Positions 36,879 to 48,867 of a stretch of DNA of 64,000 nt are shown one piece after another. The stretch's first letter is position 1. Each line of letters opens with the position of its first letter. The notes beneath the pieces are model-generated. The model was not told the origin of the DNA and ran no database searches. It saw only the letters and a list, made by a program, of their open reading frames with translations. The DNA comes from Liquidambar formosana (Eukaryota > Streptophyta > Magnoliopsida > Saxifragales > Altingiaceae): positions 55,682,196 through 55,746,195 of the forward strand of contig CM077820.1 in assembly GCA_039720395.1 (NCBI GenBank). Direction: 5' to 3'. Made by a program: the position numbers and the translations under genes.

Positions 36879-36903
36879 GGAGAGAGAGAGAGAGAGAGAG
36901 AGA
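36879..36903 (+). repeat. (GA)n tract
   Basis: About 12 GA units in the PAE upstream region; a (CT)n tract on the PAE strand. Confidence 0.6.
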
Positions 36904-38713
36904 AGGCGGGAGGAGTGAAAATGTGAAGAATTGGTGAGAACAGTGTTGCCGGGCTTTTCTTTTTCAGAGATTTATATTTACTTGTCATTTTTGTGAATTG
37001 TGATTGCACGCTTGGAATCTTGTACAGCGGTATTAGATTTGAGGCTAAGGTCACAAGGGAGGTCAGTGATGGAAATATCCACAGACGCTTCACGACCGTT
37101 TGATTTGAATATAGATCAATTTCGTGAACAATGATGGTCATATATAGTGGGGTCCACTTCTAGGCCTGCCTATGGGTGTTGTTACTTGTTGGCTCCAGTG
37201 GAAAGTACTGAGGTCCATTTCAGAGTCCCCTTTGGGGCTTTGCGGAACCCGCGGCTGTAGAGGCTTCCAGCTGTATGTTACTGTTTCTTTTGGGCATTAA
37301 TGGGATCACCGTCGCACATCTCTTTCGACCACAGTGAGAGACCAAACGGTGGTCCTCCCTCATTTTATTTTTACCTCATCTTTTGATAGAACAAAAAATA
37401 AATAAGAAAAAACAAAAAAGAGTACTCTTCATAGAACAAAATATATTATAAAAAAAATTAAATAAATTTATGGTTTGATTTTTTAAAATTGAAAAATATT
37501 TTTAAACAAAAAAAAAAAGAAATACATATATTGCTTATCTTTATGGGATGAAGGAACATTACTTACTTATAAAATTATTAATTCACAATTAGGTTAATGT
37601 TAAATTGTGATTTAAGTCTGTATGAGAGAATGCTTGTAATTCCCCAATTGCCATCTCTTTGTAGGTTCCTTCAATAATTAGTTTTTCAATAGCTAATAAC
37701 AATTCCTAGTCTTAATTAGAACTAGTTGCCTCCTCTAATCCCTTTTCAACTACTCAACAAGATCATTGGCTAGTTTTTCACCCTCTTACCCCCCCTTTTA
37801 AACTAGTCAACAAGGTCAATTGCTAGCTTTCCAAAGCAAAATTTCAATAAAAAATTTACGTTACGTAATTGGATCACATGCCAACTTTGATAAGCGTTGT
37901 TGGCATGTTAGCTCGATTTTTAAGTTGATTTTGTCCAAATGAATTTACTTTCAATTCCCAATTACATGTCAACATTGATCTTGGGGTCATTAGACATAAA
38001 ATGATACATGTCAATAATTATTAACATTAAAAATGCCCGCCCACTAAAATTAAAGATCCTCCCATACAATCATAGATATCCTACGTTACTCCCTCACATC
38101 ACGGAGCAATTACCGTCCATTATTTCAGCTAATTAAAGATCCACGCCTAGGTGCATCTCCTCACTATTATATGGGATCCTGTACGTAATGAAAGCACAAT
38201 TTTCCTTCAGTTTGCATGACAATCGAATGATACAATAGAATCACATTCACACTATGACTCGGGCAAGATTATTGATACCAAGGCACGTAGGTTGACAACA
38301 ACACACGTACACATCCTTTGATTTGCTTGCTGTTTTGTGCTCCTATTCCATATATGCCTCCTGCATTGATCGATTAGTTACTGTTTCCATCATAAAAGGT
38401 CACTATATTTCATTTTGGCGATTCCATCGGATGATACCCGGCACACAAAACCCTAAGGATTTCACCTTTTTTTTTATTTTTCTTTTTTCTTTTTATATTT
38501 AAATCTTAATAAGTTTCTTTAGATATGGGGGCGTTTGGCCATAAGTCTTTTTTTGTATTCTTGTGCGTGCTCCAGTATATCTTAAAAAGAAACTTAAGTC
38601 TTAGGTCCACATTTTGACCAGTGGATAAAAATGCCTTTTTCATTTGATATAAACACCTTCTTTTTGAAAACGTAGAAGATTGAAATCCCTTGGAACCTAG
38701 ATATTTCCTTTAA
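36904..38713. other. PAE promoter side and intergenic
   Basis: No coding region recognised. AT-rich with poly-T stretches. The first few hundred bases probably include the PAE promoter, but no specific motif is convincing. Confidence 0.4.
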
Positions 38714-39040
38714 GGGACTGTTCATTTATCAGGAAACGAAACTCTCGAGACTTTGAAATTTTTGAAAGTTAAAATCCTAAGAGTTAGAATTTTGGTTGTT
38801 CGGTTTACAAAAGAATTTTCCAAAGGAATTTATGTTTAAAAAAAAAAATGAAATCAGATCCAAAGAGTTATAGTCGTGAAGCAATATGACTTAGAGTTAA
38901 TTGAAGTTTGCCAAAAAAGAAGAAAGTGGGTGATGTGGGTAATGGCCAGCGAAACATTGCTTAAGTATTAAAATAAATAAATAAATAAATAATCTGAGTT
39001 CAAAATCAAAGACCATGACATAATTTCATAAAAAAATAAA

Positions 39041-39071
<31 letters not shown>

Positions 39072-39696
39072 AATATATAAATTTGAATTCATGATCTGAG
39101 TTCAAGTTGAGAGTGTGAGCCAAGATTGGAGTTTAACCTATTGATGTGTATTATTTTCTCACTGGCATTCCTACTTTGGGTGGCCTTTGGGTGGCTTACT
39201 ACCATAGTTGGAGCGAAGTCCGTTCGCAATTCCGATTCATTTGAACAAGCATTCCTATCCATTCCATTTGGTGGGGTAGCAGTAGATCTACAAAACAAGA
39301 GAAGATCTTTTTTTTCTTTTTTTCGATCGGCAAAAGTATCAAGGCAGAATGAATGAGAGAAGATTTGTGGGGGTGATTTAAAGGCGTCCATGTCAGAACT
39401 CTTATTGGCATTCGACATTGCTTTACCAATATTCTTACACACTTTGTTTTGTAAAGAGAAAAAAAGAGGATGTGGAGTGAAGTTCAAGAGAATGAGTTTG
39501 GGTTGCGGAGAATAACGTGTGGGAGTTTCTAATTCATGCGTATTTTGACAGGATTTTTATCTCTCATGAATTATGAGAATTGAAATTTCACGGGAAATTA
39601 AAATCCCATGATTTAAGCGAAACGAACAACCCACTTTTTATTAATTCCTGAGAATTTACAACTCCCACCCCCAATTCCCGTCAAACAAACAGACCC
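38714..39696. mobile_element. PIF/Harbinger-like non-autonomous element
   Basis: The ends are inverted: GGGACTGTTCATTTATCAGG on the left and, reverse complemented, GGGTCTGTTTGTTTGACGGG on the right. Both sides are flanked by TAA (38711-38713 and 39697-39699), the 3-bp target duplication typical of Harbinger/Tourist elements. A second inner pair, with CCAAAATTCTAA-like and GTTCG words, lies near 38790 and 39640. The 983-bp body has overlapping short ORFs (minus 39089-39487, plus 39126-39356) that resemble no transposase I know. Confidence 0.6.
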
Positions 39697-42048
39697 TAAA
39701 AGGGATTCTTTATTTTTTTTTTTCTTCTCCCAAAATTCTCTCCTAATTTCTCTCTTATAGCAATTCTCCCATAACTGTGGCCTCCTTATTTTTAGTTATT
39801 TATCTCCTTATTTTTCTCCCAAAATTCTTTAGTTATTTCTACCATAACAATTCTCTTACTAACCATGTGAGCTGTCATTGTTGTAATTGTTACAATGAAT
39901 GTCAAATTAATTAGGAGATTTTAGGACAAAAATGTTCAATTTATGTTTTTTTCAAAATTTTGTTGATTTAATTTATTACTAGTGAAAGTGAAGATAGTTA
40001 CTTTCGATTTTCATACATGTGTTTGATAGTAGTTTTGTGGAACGAGATTGTTCTTAAAATAGCTACATAATATCTTTAACTATTTGCTTGAGAGTTACAT
40101 CAATTTCGTAAGTTATACGAAATTGAAGAATAATTACATGAAATTGAGGATAGTGACTGCGATTTTGATACATGCGTCTGGTAATATTTTCATAGAGCAG
40201 AATAGTTACTTAATAGTTATACAAATCTGAAGATAGTTACATCGATTTTGATTTATGTGTTTAGAAATTGTTACATGGTTACTGGAATTTGTCAAACGTT
40301 GCACTAGATTGAATGATTAGTACTATAGTTACACTACAATAAATCTGATAATTGTTGTATACTTGTATGTATATCCGGGGACTTAAATAGAATACTAATT
40401 AGATTAAATAGCATATGATTAGACTAAACTTTCGATATACAAATTTTCTATTTCAATAGGGGTAAAATAGGCAATGAATTCAAAATATTAACAAACAATG
40501 AAGAAGAGAAGAGCACACTGAAGGCATCACAGAGGTGCTACAACCTACCATCACCGTACCATGCATAGGGTATAGGTCATACTCCCTAATAGATCATAGA
40601 TGTGATCAAAAGGTTTAACACAGAAAAATTATATCAATACATGACATCTTAATTATCATCCTATTAGGTATCATCATATTAGGCAATCAAGCCTGTACAC
40701 GTGGGTAGCTTTTAATATGTCAACATTGCGCCCCTGGCCAAAACTCCAAATATCCAATGGTTCAAAATAAATCGTGTTACTTTTAATTTTTATTTTATTT
40801 TGAATTCTTTTCCAATTGCCTACCCAAATAGGCTATGTGTGCATGAAAGAGTCTTACGTGTATTGCCATAAATGGTTTTCATTGGGAGAAAAATCAAGAA
40901 TCATCAAAACAAAAATTTATTGTTGACCAAAAAAATAGGAAAAGTGTTATTTGCATTAGGAAAACATGGGGAGAAAAATCAGAAATCAATCACAACAAAA
41001 TATGGGAGATCATCTTAATTACTTACCATTCTCGTGGAGATGGCCTGGGCATGAATGGTATTTTCAAAAAAAGATTAGCTAGCAAGCATATAAAAACATT
41101 ACCATTTGAGGCTGGAAATGGACTTGAGGCTATATTAAAAAAATGTTGAGACTGTTGGCTTGATGGTTTTTTGAAAATGGAATTTTTGACATATTTCCCC
41201 TTAGATATATAAGATGTCCTTATTAAGAAAATGGAAGTATACACAGGAAAATATTATCGATTGATTCAGAACTCAAAAGATTATGATCAAAATCAATCCC
41301 ATGAATCACTTTTTTATTTAATATAATCAATCTCAAGACTCAGTTAAATTATTTGGGTAACAAGATTTGGGCACACTATAACATTACTCATATAATTAGA
41401 TAAGCACGTACTAGAAGGTGAATTATTTAGTAATTTATTTTTTCCAAACACAAGATTTTCCTAATTTAGAGATAATGAGTCAAGTGGGCATCACGCTGCT
41501 CGTGTCACTGTCGAAACAACTTCCCTGACGAGCTATCAGCCTATCATACACCAACGGATTTTTTTTTTCCCCTTCTTGTAAGACTAACAATATCTTTTGA
41601 TGGATTGAAGATTTGCTTTGTAGAGTCTAATTTGAGTTGGTGATAAGGTTTTGCATATCGAATTATAAAGTGAGGATGAGAAAAAAAGGAAAAAGGAAAA
41701 GAAAATATAAAAAATTAAAAATTAAAAGAGAGAAAGTGGTAGGGCATGGGTTTTTTTTGGAACTCTTTAACCCCCTGCCGACATGTATAAAAGGAAAGGG
41801 AAGCATCAATGAGGCCGGTGGTGGGTTCCCTTTACCACTTTCTCAATTCCTTAACAAACTTGGGATGTGCGAAATGAACAAAAACCTTACCCCTTCTTTC
41901 CGGTTTCCAACTTTTTAGCTGCACAGACTTCATCTGAGGGCCTAACAAGACAAAAAAGAAAAAGAAAAAGCTGAAGGGTACTGGTACTTAATTGCCTCTA
42001 TTGCCCCATTTGAGGCCATATATATATCAGAGGTGATCTCATTAGTAC

Positions 42049-42182
42049 GTGTTGATATAAGTTACATCAGTACTATGTATTAGGGGTTGTACCTTTTGTA
42101 TTGATTCAATGCACCTTACATCCCACTAATGCATAAGGTACAACTCCCAATACAAGTTTTGATATAACTTATATCAGTATGT
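42049..42182. repeat. hairpin MITE (family also at 59.6/61.4 kb)
   Basis: The left arm contains GATATAAGTTACATCAGTA and GGGGTTGTACCTTTTGTATT. The right arm, reverse complemented, contains GATATAAGTTATATCA and GGGAGTTGTACCTTATGCAT. Arms of about 60 bp fold with a small loop. The same words occur on the two sides of the solo LTR at 59687-61358, showing this is a dispersed family. Confidence 0.6.
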
Positions 42183-44750
42183 GCTTACCTGATCATCATC
42201 CTATATATATATATATATATATATCCTCTCTTTGGGTTCAAACCTACTTGTATTCTTTCAATCCATGCTCTCCAGAAATAGACTAATACATCAGTACGCC
42301 TGTTTACATCTCTGGATTTTATCTTTGCCTAGCCAAAGCATAAACAAAAAATTTATGACCATTCAAGAATGAGAATTATATAAGGATTTATTCTTAAATT
42401 AATAGATAAAAAATAAAACTAATAAGGGTTTTGGTTATGGAAGGAGGTTAAGTGTAATTTTTAGCCAACGTATATAGTCATATACACATGTATACATATT
42501 TTTACCAAAAAAAAAAAAAAAAAAGAAAAAGAACTTGGGGGGCTCATCGCACCCCCTAGGCCCTAATGTAGATCCATCACTGCTTACATTTGCACATGCA
42601 TGTTTCTATTTAATTGTTTATGTAAGCAGTGGCCATCTATGGTATAGACACCAAAACACATCACTGTTTTCATCAGTCACCCAAATTGAAGATGCAAAAG
42701 GATTAGAAAAGATTAAAATTAAAGGACGCGGTGAGGCAATAATGCATGCTCCAATAAAAAGATAGAAAATTTTACTATTTAATTAGACGTACAATGCTTC
42801 TTCTGATTAGGGAAAAAAAAAAAGATGTTGCTTGCACTGTGAATATAGCTAAAAAAAATATTTAAACAGACAATGTTGCTTGCCATGTGACATGACTCCA
42901 TCTCAAGCTTCAAGTGAGAAAGATAAACTGATCTCTCCGTCTTGTAAATAGGAGGTTGACACTTCAAATTCTAACCCTAGCTATTTTTATAGATCTTTCC
43001 TTTGTTTTTTTTAATGCAAAATAAATATTAGCTCTTCTCGAGATTAGAACATGTGCCTTCACACTTGATAAGTCCAGGGTTTTCACTATCGTATTCGACA
43101 AAGGTCCTACTTCTAAGAACTAATATTTCAAAAAAAGGGTTTGGGTTGGTAGTAGAGTGTTTGGTGGGTAACCACTAAAAAAAAATTTAAAGAAGCGATG
43201 CACCGGTGGATGAGGAATGGTTTTTCATGCATAATTCCAAAAAAAGCTTGCCACTTGATACAGTAAAAAATAATTAAAACTGAGAAAGTCAGAAAACACG
43301 AATTGTTTTAGTCAAATTATAAATGATAAAGTTGTGCAATGAATCACATGGAGCAGAGACAACAGTCGTTAATGGTGAACCCAATACAATGATTAACGTA
43401 TGTGTAAAGGGAACATGCACGTCAGCGGTTGGTCCCATAATCACATGCACCTTGCCTTCGCGGCCACGGGCCACGGGCCACCAAGCGCTGTCATTTATAT
43501 GTACAACAACCAAATCCCACAAGTTCCATGGTCAAAATGACTCGCACCTTATCGAGGGTAATGTGAGTGTAAGTGCTCGACCTTTTTTTGTTTTGCCCCC
43601 TAATTATTTGTGTCGCATCCACGCATGGTTTGTCGGTGGGATTTTTAATTTTCTTTTTTTCCCTATCTGTTAATTGACAAAATACACATGTCACCACACA
43701 ATTCACACACTCATACAGGGGATATGAATTTAATCCAATCACTTCTCTTGATCAAAAGGATACGGGGGGGATGGAGGAGCTGTCGGTGGAGTTTAATTGC
43801 AAACCATAGTTTGGCCCCTTGGAGATTGATATGATATTGCTAAATTAAATTTAGAAAGTGAGGCTAGCATTTGAATCCTAATTGGCTTCCTCCTCATAAG
43901 ATGGAGAGATATAATCACGTCTGTAGGACAGGTGATATATATTCATGTCAAATTCCTACGAGGCTAATTAAGATGGATGGGGGCCAGCCGTCACCTTTCA
44001 CACATCGATGGAAGAGTTTTTTCTTTTACATTCCTCCTTTGGTGGGCGACTTTGTGCTAGTGAGAAAACCTAAAGGGATATTGGCCGGACATTATTATTC
44101 AACTATCTCTCCTTCAATTATGGTTCCCTTTTTTCTGTTAGGACAATTATACTGTCACTTCATTCACTAGGACTGATGTTAATTGCTTCCGCGGGCGGCC
44201 TATTGCTTTTGTTGCATGCTAACATGTGGTTGATATAAATGAAAGGAAAGTGGCCTTGGTGGGCACAGCTAGTGCCCTATGGATGTCCATCAGGAGTGAC
44301 CCTTCAATTTATGTGTTACCGGTTTTTTGGAAAGAATCTTCTTCCATGCATGTCATGAGCTGCACTACACCAACCGCACTGTTGCATGACAACACCATCT
44401 CTGTTTTCTTCCGCTGCATATCTCACACATTCTCTTACCCTTGGCCATGCTTGTGGTGATCGATCATCTATCTTTAATTTTCACAGATATAAACTAGCCA
44501 TTGTTTGTTTGGACGGAATACGAAGTTGGGAAAGATGCGTGCTATATCTATATATGTGTATATGTATGTATATTGTTAGATAAGGCAGTGTATTATATCA
44601 GTGGATTTGTTATAACTTACGGTGCCTATATTAATTATTGAAGAAGATGCATAACAAAAGATGTCGAGACTGGAATATTAAGCCTAAAATAAATAAATTC
44701 CTCTAGGACAATATCTAGATTTGGTATCTAAGATGGGGTTTAAATCACTT

Positions 44751-44876
44751 ACGTTATGTTTGAATAAAGAATTTTTAAGTGGAATTTCCTTTTGAAATGA
44801 AATTTGTTTAAAAATTTTACAAATTCCATCTCAAAAGCAAATTCCATCTAAAAATTTCTTATTTAAACATAGCGTA
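44751..44876. repeat. small hairpin MITE
   Basis: TTACGTTATGTTTGAATAAA at the left pairs with the right end, which reads TTACGCTATGTTTAAATAAG in reverse complement. The inner GAATTTTTAAGTGGAATTTC also pairs. About 126 bp, no coding sequence; the superfamily is not assignable. Confidence 0.6.
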
Positions 44877-45400
44877 ATTAACTAAAACAAGGTCAAGGAA
44901 CCTATGCTGGGATTCCAATTCATGGCTTAGCCTAGAGCATAAAATTCATAATTTCATGATCCAAATCGAAGTTGGCATGCATAAGTTTGCCTAGTCCGAG
45001 GTAAATACTACGTAATTTATGTATGTAGGTTTATGTTGGGTTGTTTTATACGGAGTAAGTTGTATTTTGTCATTATGACATGTCTAAATTATCTTGAAAA
45101 CTTGATAAATTTTGTCCTTTCTTTCTTGAGCTTTGTTACCTAGGTAAGCAATTTGAGAATTTATTTATTATTTATTTTTTTTATTTTCTTCGGGTAAGTT
45201 TGAGATTTGTAAGCTAATAAGGATGAAGAAGGGAAGGCCCATAAACTCATATAGCCTGAGTCTGGGTCTGGGTGGGGACTCATATTGGGCTTTGGTTGAG
45301 TTTGCGCTGACCCATTATGGCCTGACTTGAAGGTGGAGCATTTTCTTAGGCCCTCTGACGCACACCAACCTGTGCATCAATTTCTTATAGAATATTGCTA

Positions 45401-45673
45401 TTCCTTCCGTCCTACAAAGATAAATTAAGTTTGACAAAATATGTAGTTTAAGGAAAGTCATCATTGCATTGATCTATCATTTATTAAACTTTATCTTTCC
45501 AAAAACGTCATCTATTCTTTGGTATTGGGTTTTGTGTTGAAAGTAATTATTAATAAGAGAGGGTAATATAGGAAGTTAAAAAAAAATTAAGATTTGACTT
45601 TTTAAATTGGACAAACATTTTGGGACAAAAAAAGTAACAAAAATGGCCTGTGTTTGTGAGACGGATGGAGCAC
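45401..45673. mobile_element. Stowaway MITE (Tc1/mariner)
   Basis: The left end TTCCTTCCGTCCTACAAAG and, reverse complemented, right end GTGCTCCATCCGTCTCACA match the CTCCCTCCGTCC-type termini of Stowaway elements. TA on both sides (45399-45400, 45674-45675) is the expected target duplication. 273 bp, AT-rich, no ORF. Confidence 0.8.
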
Positions 45674-45707
45674 TAAGTATGTACTCTGTACTAGAGCAGG
45701 CATCTTC

Positions 45708-45818
45708 TCCATTGTAATGTACGATTTAAATTTCACTAAACCATTTATATTAAATTTTGACGGATCCTACGTGATATGAACAGTTTAGATTTAATTGGAT
45801 CATACATTAAATGGAGAG
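45708..45818. repeat. hairpin MITE (family also at 50.48 kb)
   Basis: TAATGTACGATTTAAATTT near the left end pairs with the segment reading AAATCTAAAC...ATCATACATTA at the right. The GTTTAGATTTAATTGGATCA stretch is almost the same as GTTTAGATTTAACTGGACCA at about 50568, so both are copies of one small family. Confidence 0.45.
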
Positions 45819-46074
45819 AATCTCTTTCCCTCCATACTATAAAAAGTCATGAGATACATTTACTAGATGATGGGGCATTCACAATGTTTCTTTAAGGCAA
45901 AAGTAAAAACTAATTAACTATCTAATTACTCCTAATATTTATTTTGCCATTGCCACGTTAGCCCCGCAAGATGACTATGTAAAATTAATTATATGGAACC
46001 TTTAACATTTGCATTTTTATATGAATCAAAAACAAATGAAATCATGCATCTTAATTCATATTTAAAACTGGTTG

Positions 46075-46561
46075 ATTGTAGGTATAGGTGGTCTCATCAG
46101 TGATGACAGTGGAGTATGGCTTTGTGGGTTTCTAGGGCAGTTGGGTGATTGCACTGCCTTGGAAGTTGAATTTTGGGCAATCTATGATGGTTTGGAAGAG
46201 GCTTGGAGGAAAGCTCTCCCAAAGGTTGTAGTAGAGACTGACTCAAGGCTTGCTATCAAACACATCCTTGAGGAGAATGACAGCCACCCTCTGACAGCAA
46301 TGATCCGAGAATGTAAGAGCATTATGCATCAATATTGGATTTGCTCCATTACTCACACACTTCGAGAAAGGAATTTCTGTGCTGACTTTTTTGCGGAACG
46401 TGGAAAAACGCAGACTGATAGATTGGTTCTTCTCAACCAACCCCCCATGGAGCTTACCCTGGCCCTACTTTTGACGGACATGGCCTTTGTCTCTTTTGTT
46501 AGGGCTTAACTTATGCCAAAATCCTATGTACCAAAAAAAAAAAAAAAAAAAAAAAAAAAAA
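46075..46561 (+). mobile_element. 5'-truncated LINE: RNase H domain plus poly-A
   Basis: The open frame ends at a stop at 46507-46509 and matches the C-terminal RNase H domain of plant non-LTR retrotransposons. GLISDDSGVWLCGFLGQLGD (strand 1 side), LEVEFWAIYDGLEEAW with the catalytic-type Glu, VVETDSRLAIKHI with an Asp, and THTLRERNFCADFFAERG with a final Asp are all visible. The usual start of the domain (DGS) is missing, so truncation falls just upstream of 46077. The stop is followed by only about 19 nt and a poly-A of about 33 (46529-46561). This is the standard structure of a reverse-transcribed, 5'-truncated LINE copy. No clean target duplication was found. Confidence 0.8.
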
Positions 46562-47119
46562 CATAGAAGGAAACATGGATATTACTAAGGTGACTGTTAA
46601 TCACTATTCTGGAGGAATTTTACTTGTTGCATCAAAACATCCGTGGCATGTTCCGATACATACGACGCCCATGGTCACCACAGAAGGCTCCTTCATTCCA
46701 AGCTTGCGAAGTGGGGATCCATATAGGACCAAGCATGAAATTAAATGTGGGTCAATTAAAGATTAAAGGACTTTAATTAAGCATGCATCATGCTTAATTC
46801 TCACAATGCTAGCAAATAATAATGATTACACCACACGTACGCAAACAGGGAAAAAAGAAGACAGAAAGAACCCATACATCTAGTTCGATCAACATCAATC
46901 CGAAGGTCGGCACTAACCCCATTTAGCAGCTCTGTTTTCTGCAATAATAAAGCGACCTGTCCTTGTTTATGTGGCTGGGCTGCATGAACTTTCTGTTCGA
47001 TCTTTTTCTTTCATTAAGATCCTTCTCGGTGTCAGGAGAGGAGGTTCCGTTTCTTCTCTCCATATGTTTTCTTGTGATCTTTCTTCTCTTCACTAAGGAA
47101 ATGTGATCCCCTTTCAAGC
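46562..47119. other. 3' flank of NPF copy A with decayed tail sequence
   Basis: On the minus strand just after the stop, the sequence reads in a shifted frame KGDHISLVKRRKI...ERRNGTSSPDTEKDLNER, matching the hydrophilic tail still encoded by NPF copy B. It is probably now 3' UTR. The remainder to 46562 has no gene. Confidence 0.55.
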
Positions 47120-48834
47120 CTATGGTCTGGGCTTAGAATCAGACTCTTCACTTTTGAACTTGTACCATGAGGCCCAGTAGAGATAGTTTGCTAAGTTGAG
47201 GCAGCCAAGGATAGCTAAGAACCAGTAGAAGAGATTCAAATCATTCTTGTTTAAATCTTCCCTGTGCAACCCCTCTTGCCTGCTTCTTGTTAAAGTAATT
47301 CTTTTGGCTGTGGAGTTTACGATATTAACAAAGATACTACTCAAGAAGTAGCCTAAAGACAGCGATATCCACATAATTGAAGTGGAAATTGATCTCATGC
47401 TCGCTGGTGCTTTTTCCTTGTACAAAAACTTCAACAATCCCACGAGAGTGAATATGTTTGCCATTTCGAAAATGCCGAATTGAAAGGAGAGCCAAAAGAG
47501 ACTCATTGTCTTGTTTGGGACTTTATTGGCTTGGTTCCATCTTTTTGGTACTTCCACAAGGCCGGCTAATGCAATTGAAATGGCCAAGAGGACTAGCTCG
47601 ACTACGACTTGGTGAAGTTGCATGATGCCCGATAGATGGTGAGTGATCTTTTGAGCTAAGGGAACTAAAACGAACTCATAGATGGGAATGAGGATGGACA
47701 TGAAAACTAGTGGCATTACAGGAATTGATGGAGCAGGCCAAACCTCAGAGGAGCCACGATAGAGATCCATGTCGTACCCTTGATGTATCGACAATGTCTG
47801 AAGCTGTGCTAAGCATATGTTTGTTATGATGGTACTGCCAATAATGGGCAACATGCTTGCTAGGATCTTGACTTGTTCAACTTGGGTCACTGTGCAAACT
47901 ATCCATGGTTCTGGTTTTGAGTCTTCACGAAGAATCGCAGCTTTATCTAGGAACCTGATTCAGCAATTTGTTTTCAATACAAACACAACATCTTCATTTC
48001 GAGACAATCTATGAAGGGGCATCACCCCATTGGGGTTTCACCTTTTGCACACAAATCAATTGGTGCAGCCATGGATTGATCTAAATCATTAATTCAAATA
48101 GATATATTTAACCATATTGGAATGGAAATATCTTAATAATTCTCACAATGATTAATGATGGTACGTAACATGTTACATATCTTTGATTTAAAAAAAAAAA
48201 ACAATTAATCTATGAGTATGAGCAAAGAAAATAAGTTTAATTTTCAAATAAAGAAAGCCATTTCTTTTACATTTTCTTTTCCTTTGTTATTGTCCACCCA
48301 TATAAGAGGTCCCAACAGGGGCGGCTGGTAGGGGGCACATCGGTCTCTAACTTTTAGGCATTCTTTCTATGGAAATGATGGATGACTCGTATATAGGATC
48401 ATCCCATATAGAAATAGGAGGTGGGCACCCACCCCTATCTCCTCTTTCTGTACGGAATGACCCGTATTGGGATGAGAAGGCAAGAGCACTTGTTTTGGCT
48501 GCTTTGTGCACAACACTTGAGAGACTGGAAAATCATGGTGGAAGTAGCGAAATAGTTCTAACTCTGGCCATTGCTAGCCCTCCCCTTAAGAATGTACAAT
48601 GTATACAGATGGGTAATTAACATTACCTAAATTGGTTGGTGTGAGAAATTTTTTCCTCTGTAGAAACTGTTTCTTTATTATTGATCTCAAACAAATCATC
48701 AGGATTCCCTGGTAGCAACAAACTTTGATTTTTAATTGCCACTACTATGACCTGTCCAAACGAAACAAATTGAATGCAAATAAATGTTTAGCATTCTTAA
48801 CCAAAAAAACAAAAATGTTCTGCATTATTCACAT

Positions 48835-48867
<33 letters not shown>

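Larger units (their letters stand above)
39700..45400. other. long intergenic region with small hairpin elements
   Basis: Apart from the hairpins at 42.05-42.18 and 44.75-44.88 kb, no gene is supported. There are poly-A/T runs (about 42507-42525), a (TA)n tract at 42203-42224 and AT-rich sequence. ORFs of 60-115 codons at 43.3-44.5 kb show no coding character or familiar motif. Confidence 0.4.

Noticed and set aside
39089..39487. 132-codon minus-strand ORF
   Set aside because: It lies inside the Harbinger-like element and overlaps another open frame on the opposite strand; no domain recognised.
43323..44583. Several ORFs of 65-116 codons
   Set aside because: No coding pattern, no splice partners, no family motif; they overlap on opposite strands.
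46923..47117. 64-codon minus-strand ORF after the NPF copy A stop
   Set aside because: Not a separate gene; it is the decayed former C-terminal tail, as comparison with copy B shows.
48369..48620. 83-codon plus-strand ORF inside an NPF copy A intron
   Set aside because: The same intron sequence is partly conserved in copy B without an ORF, so the open frame is incidental.
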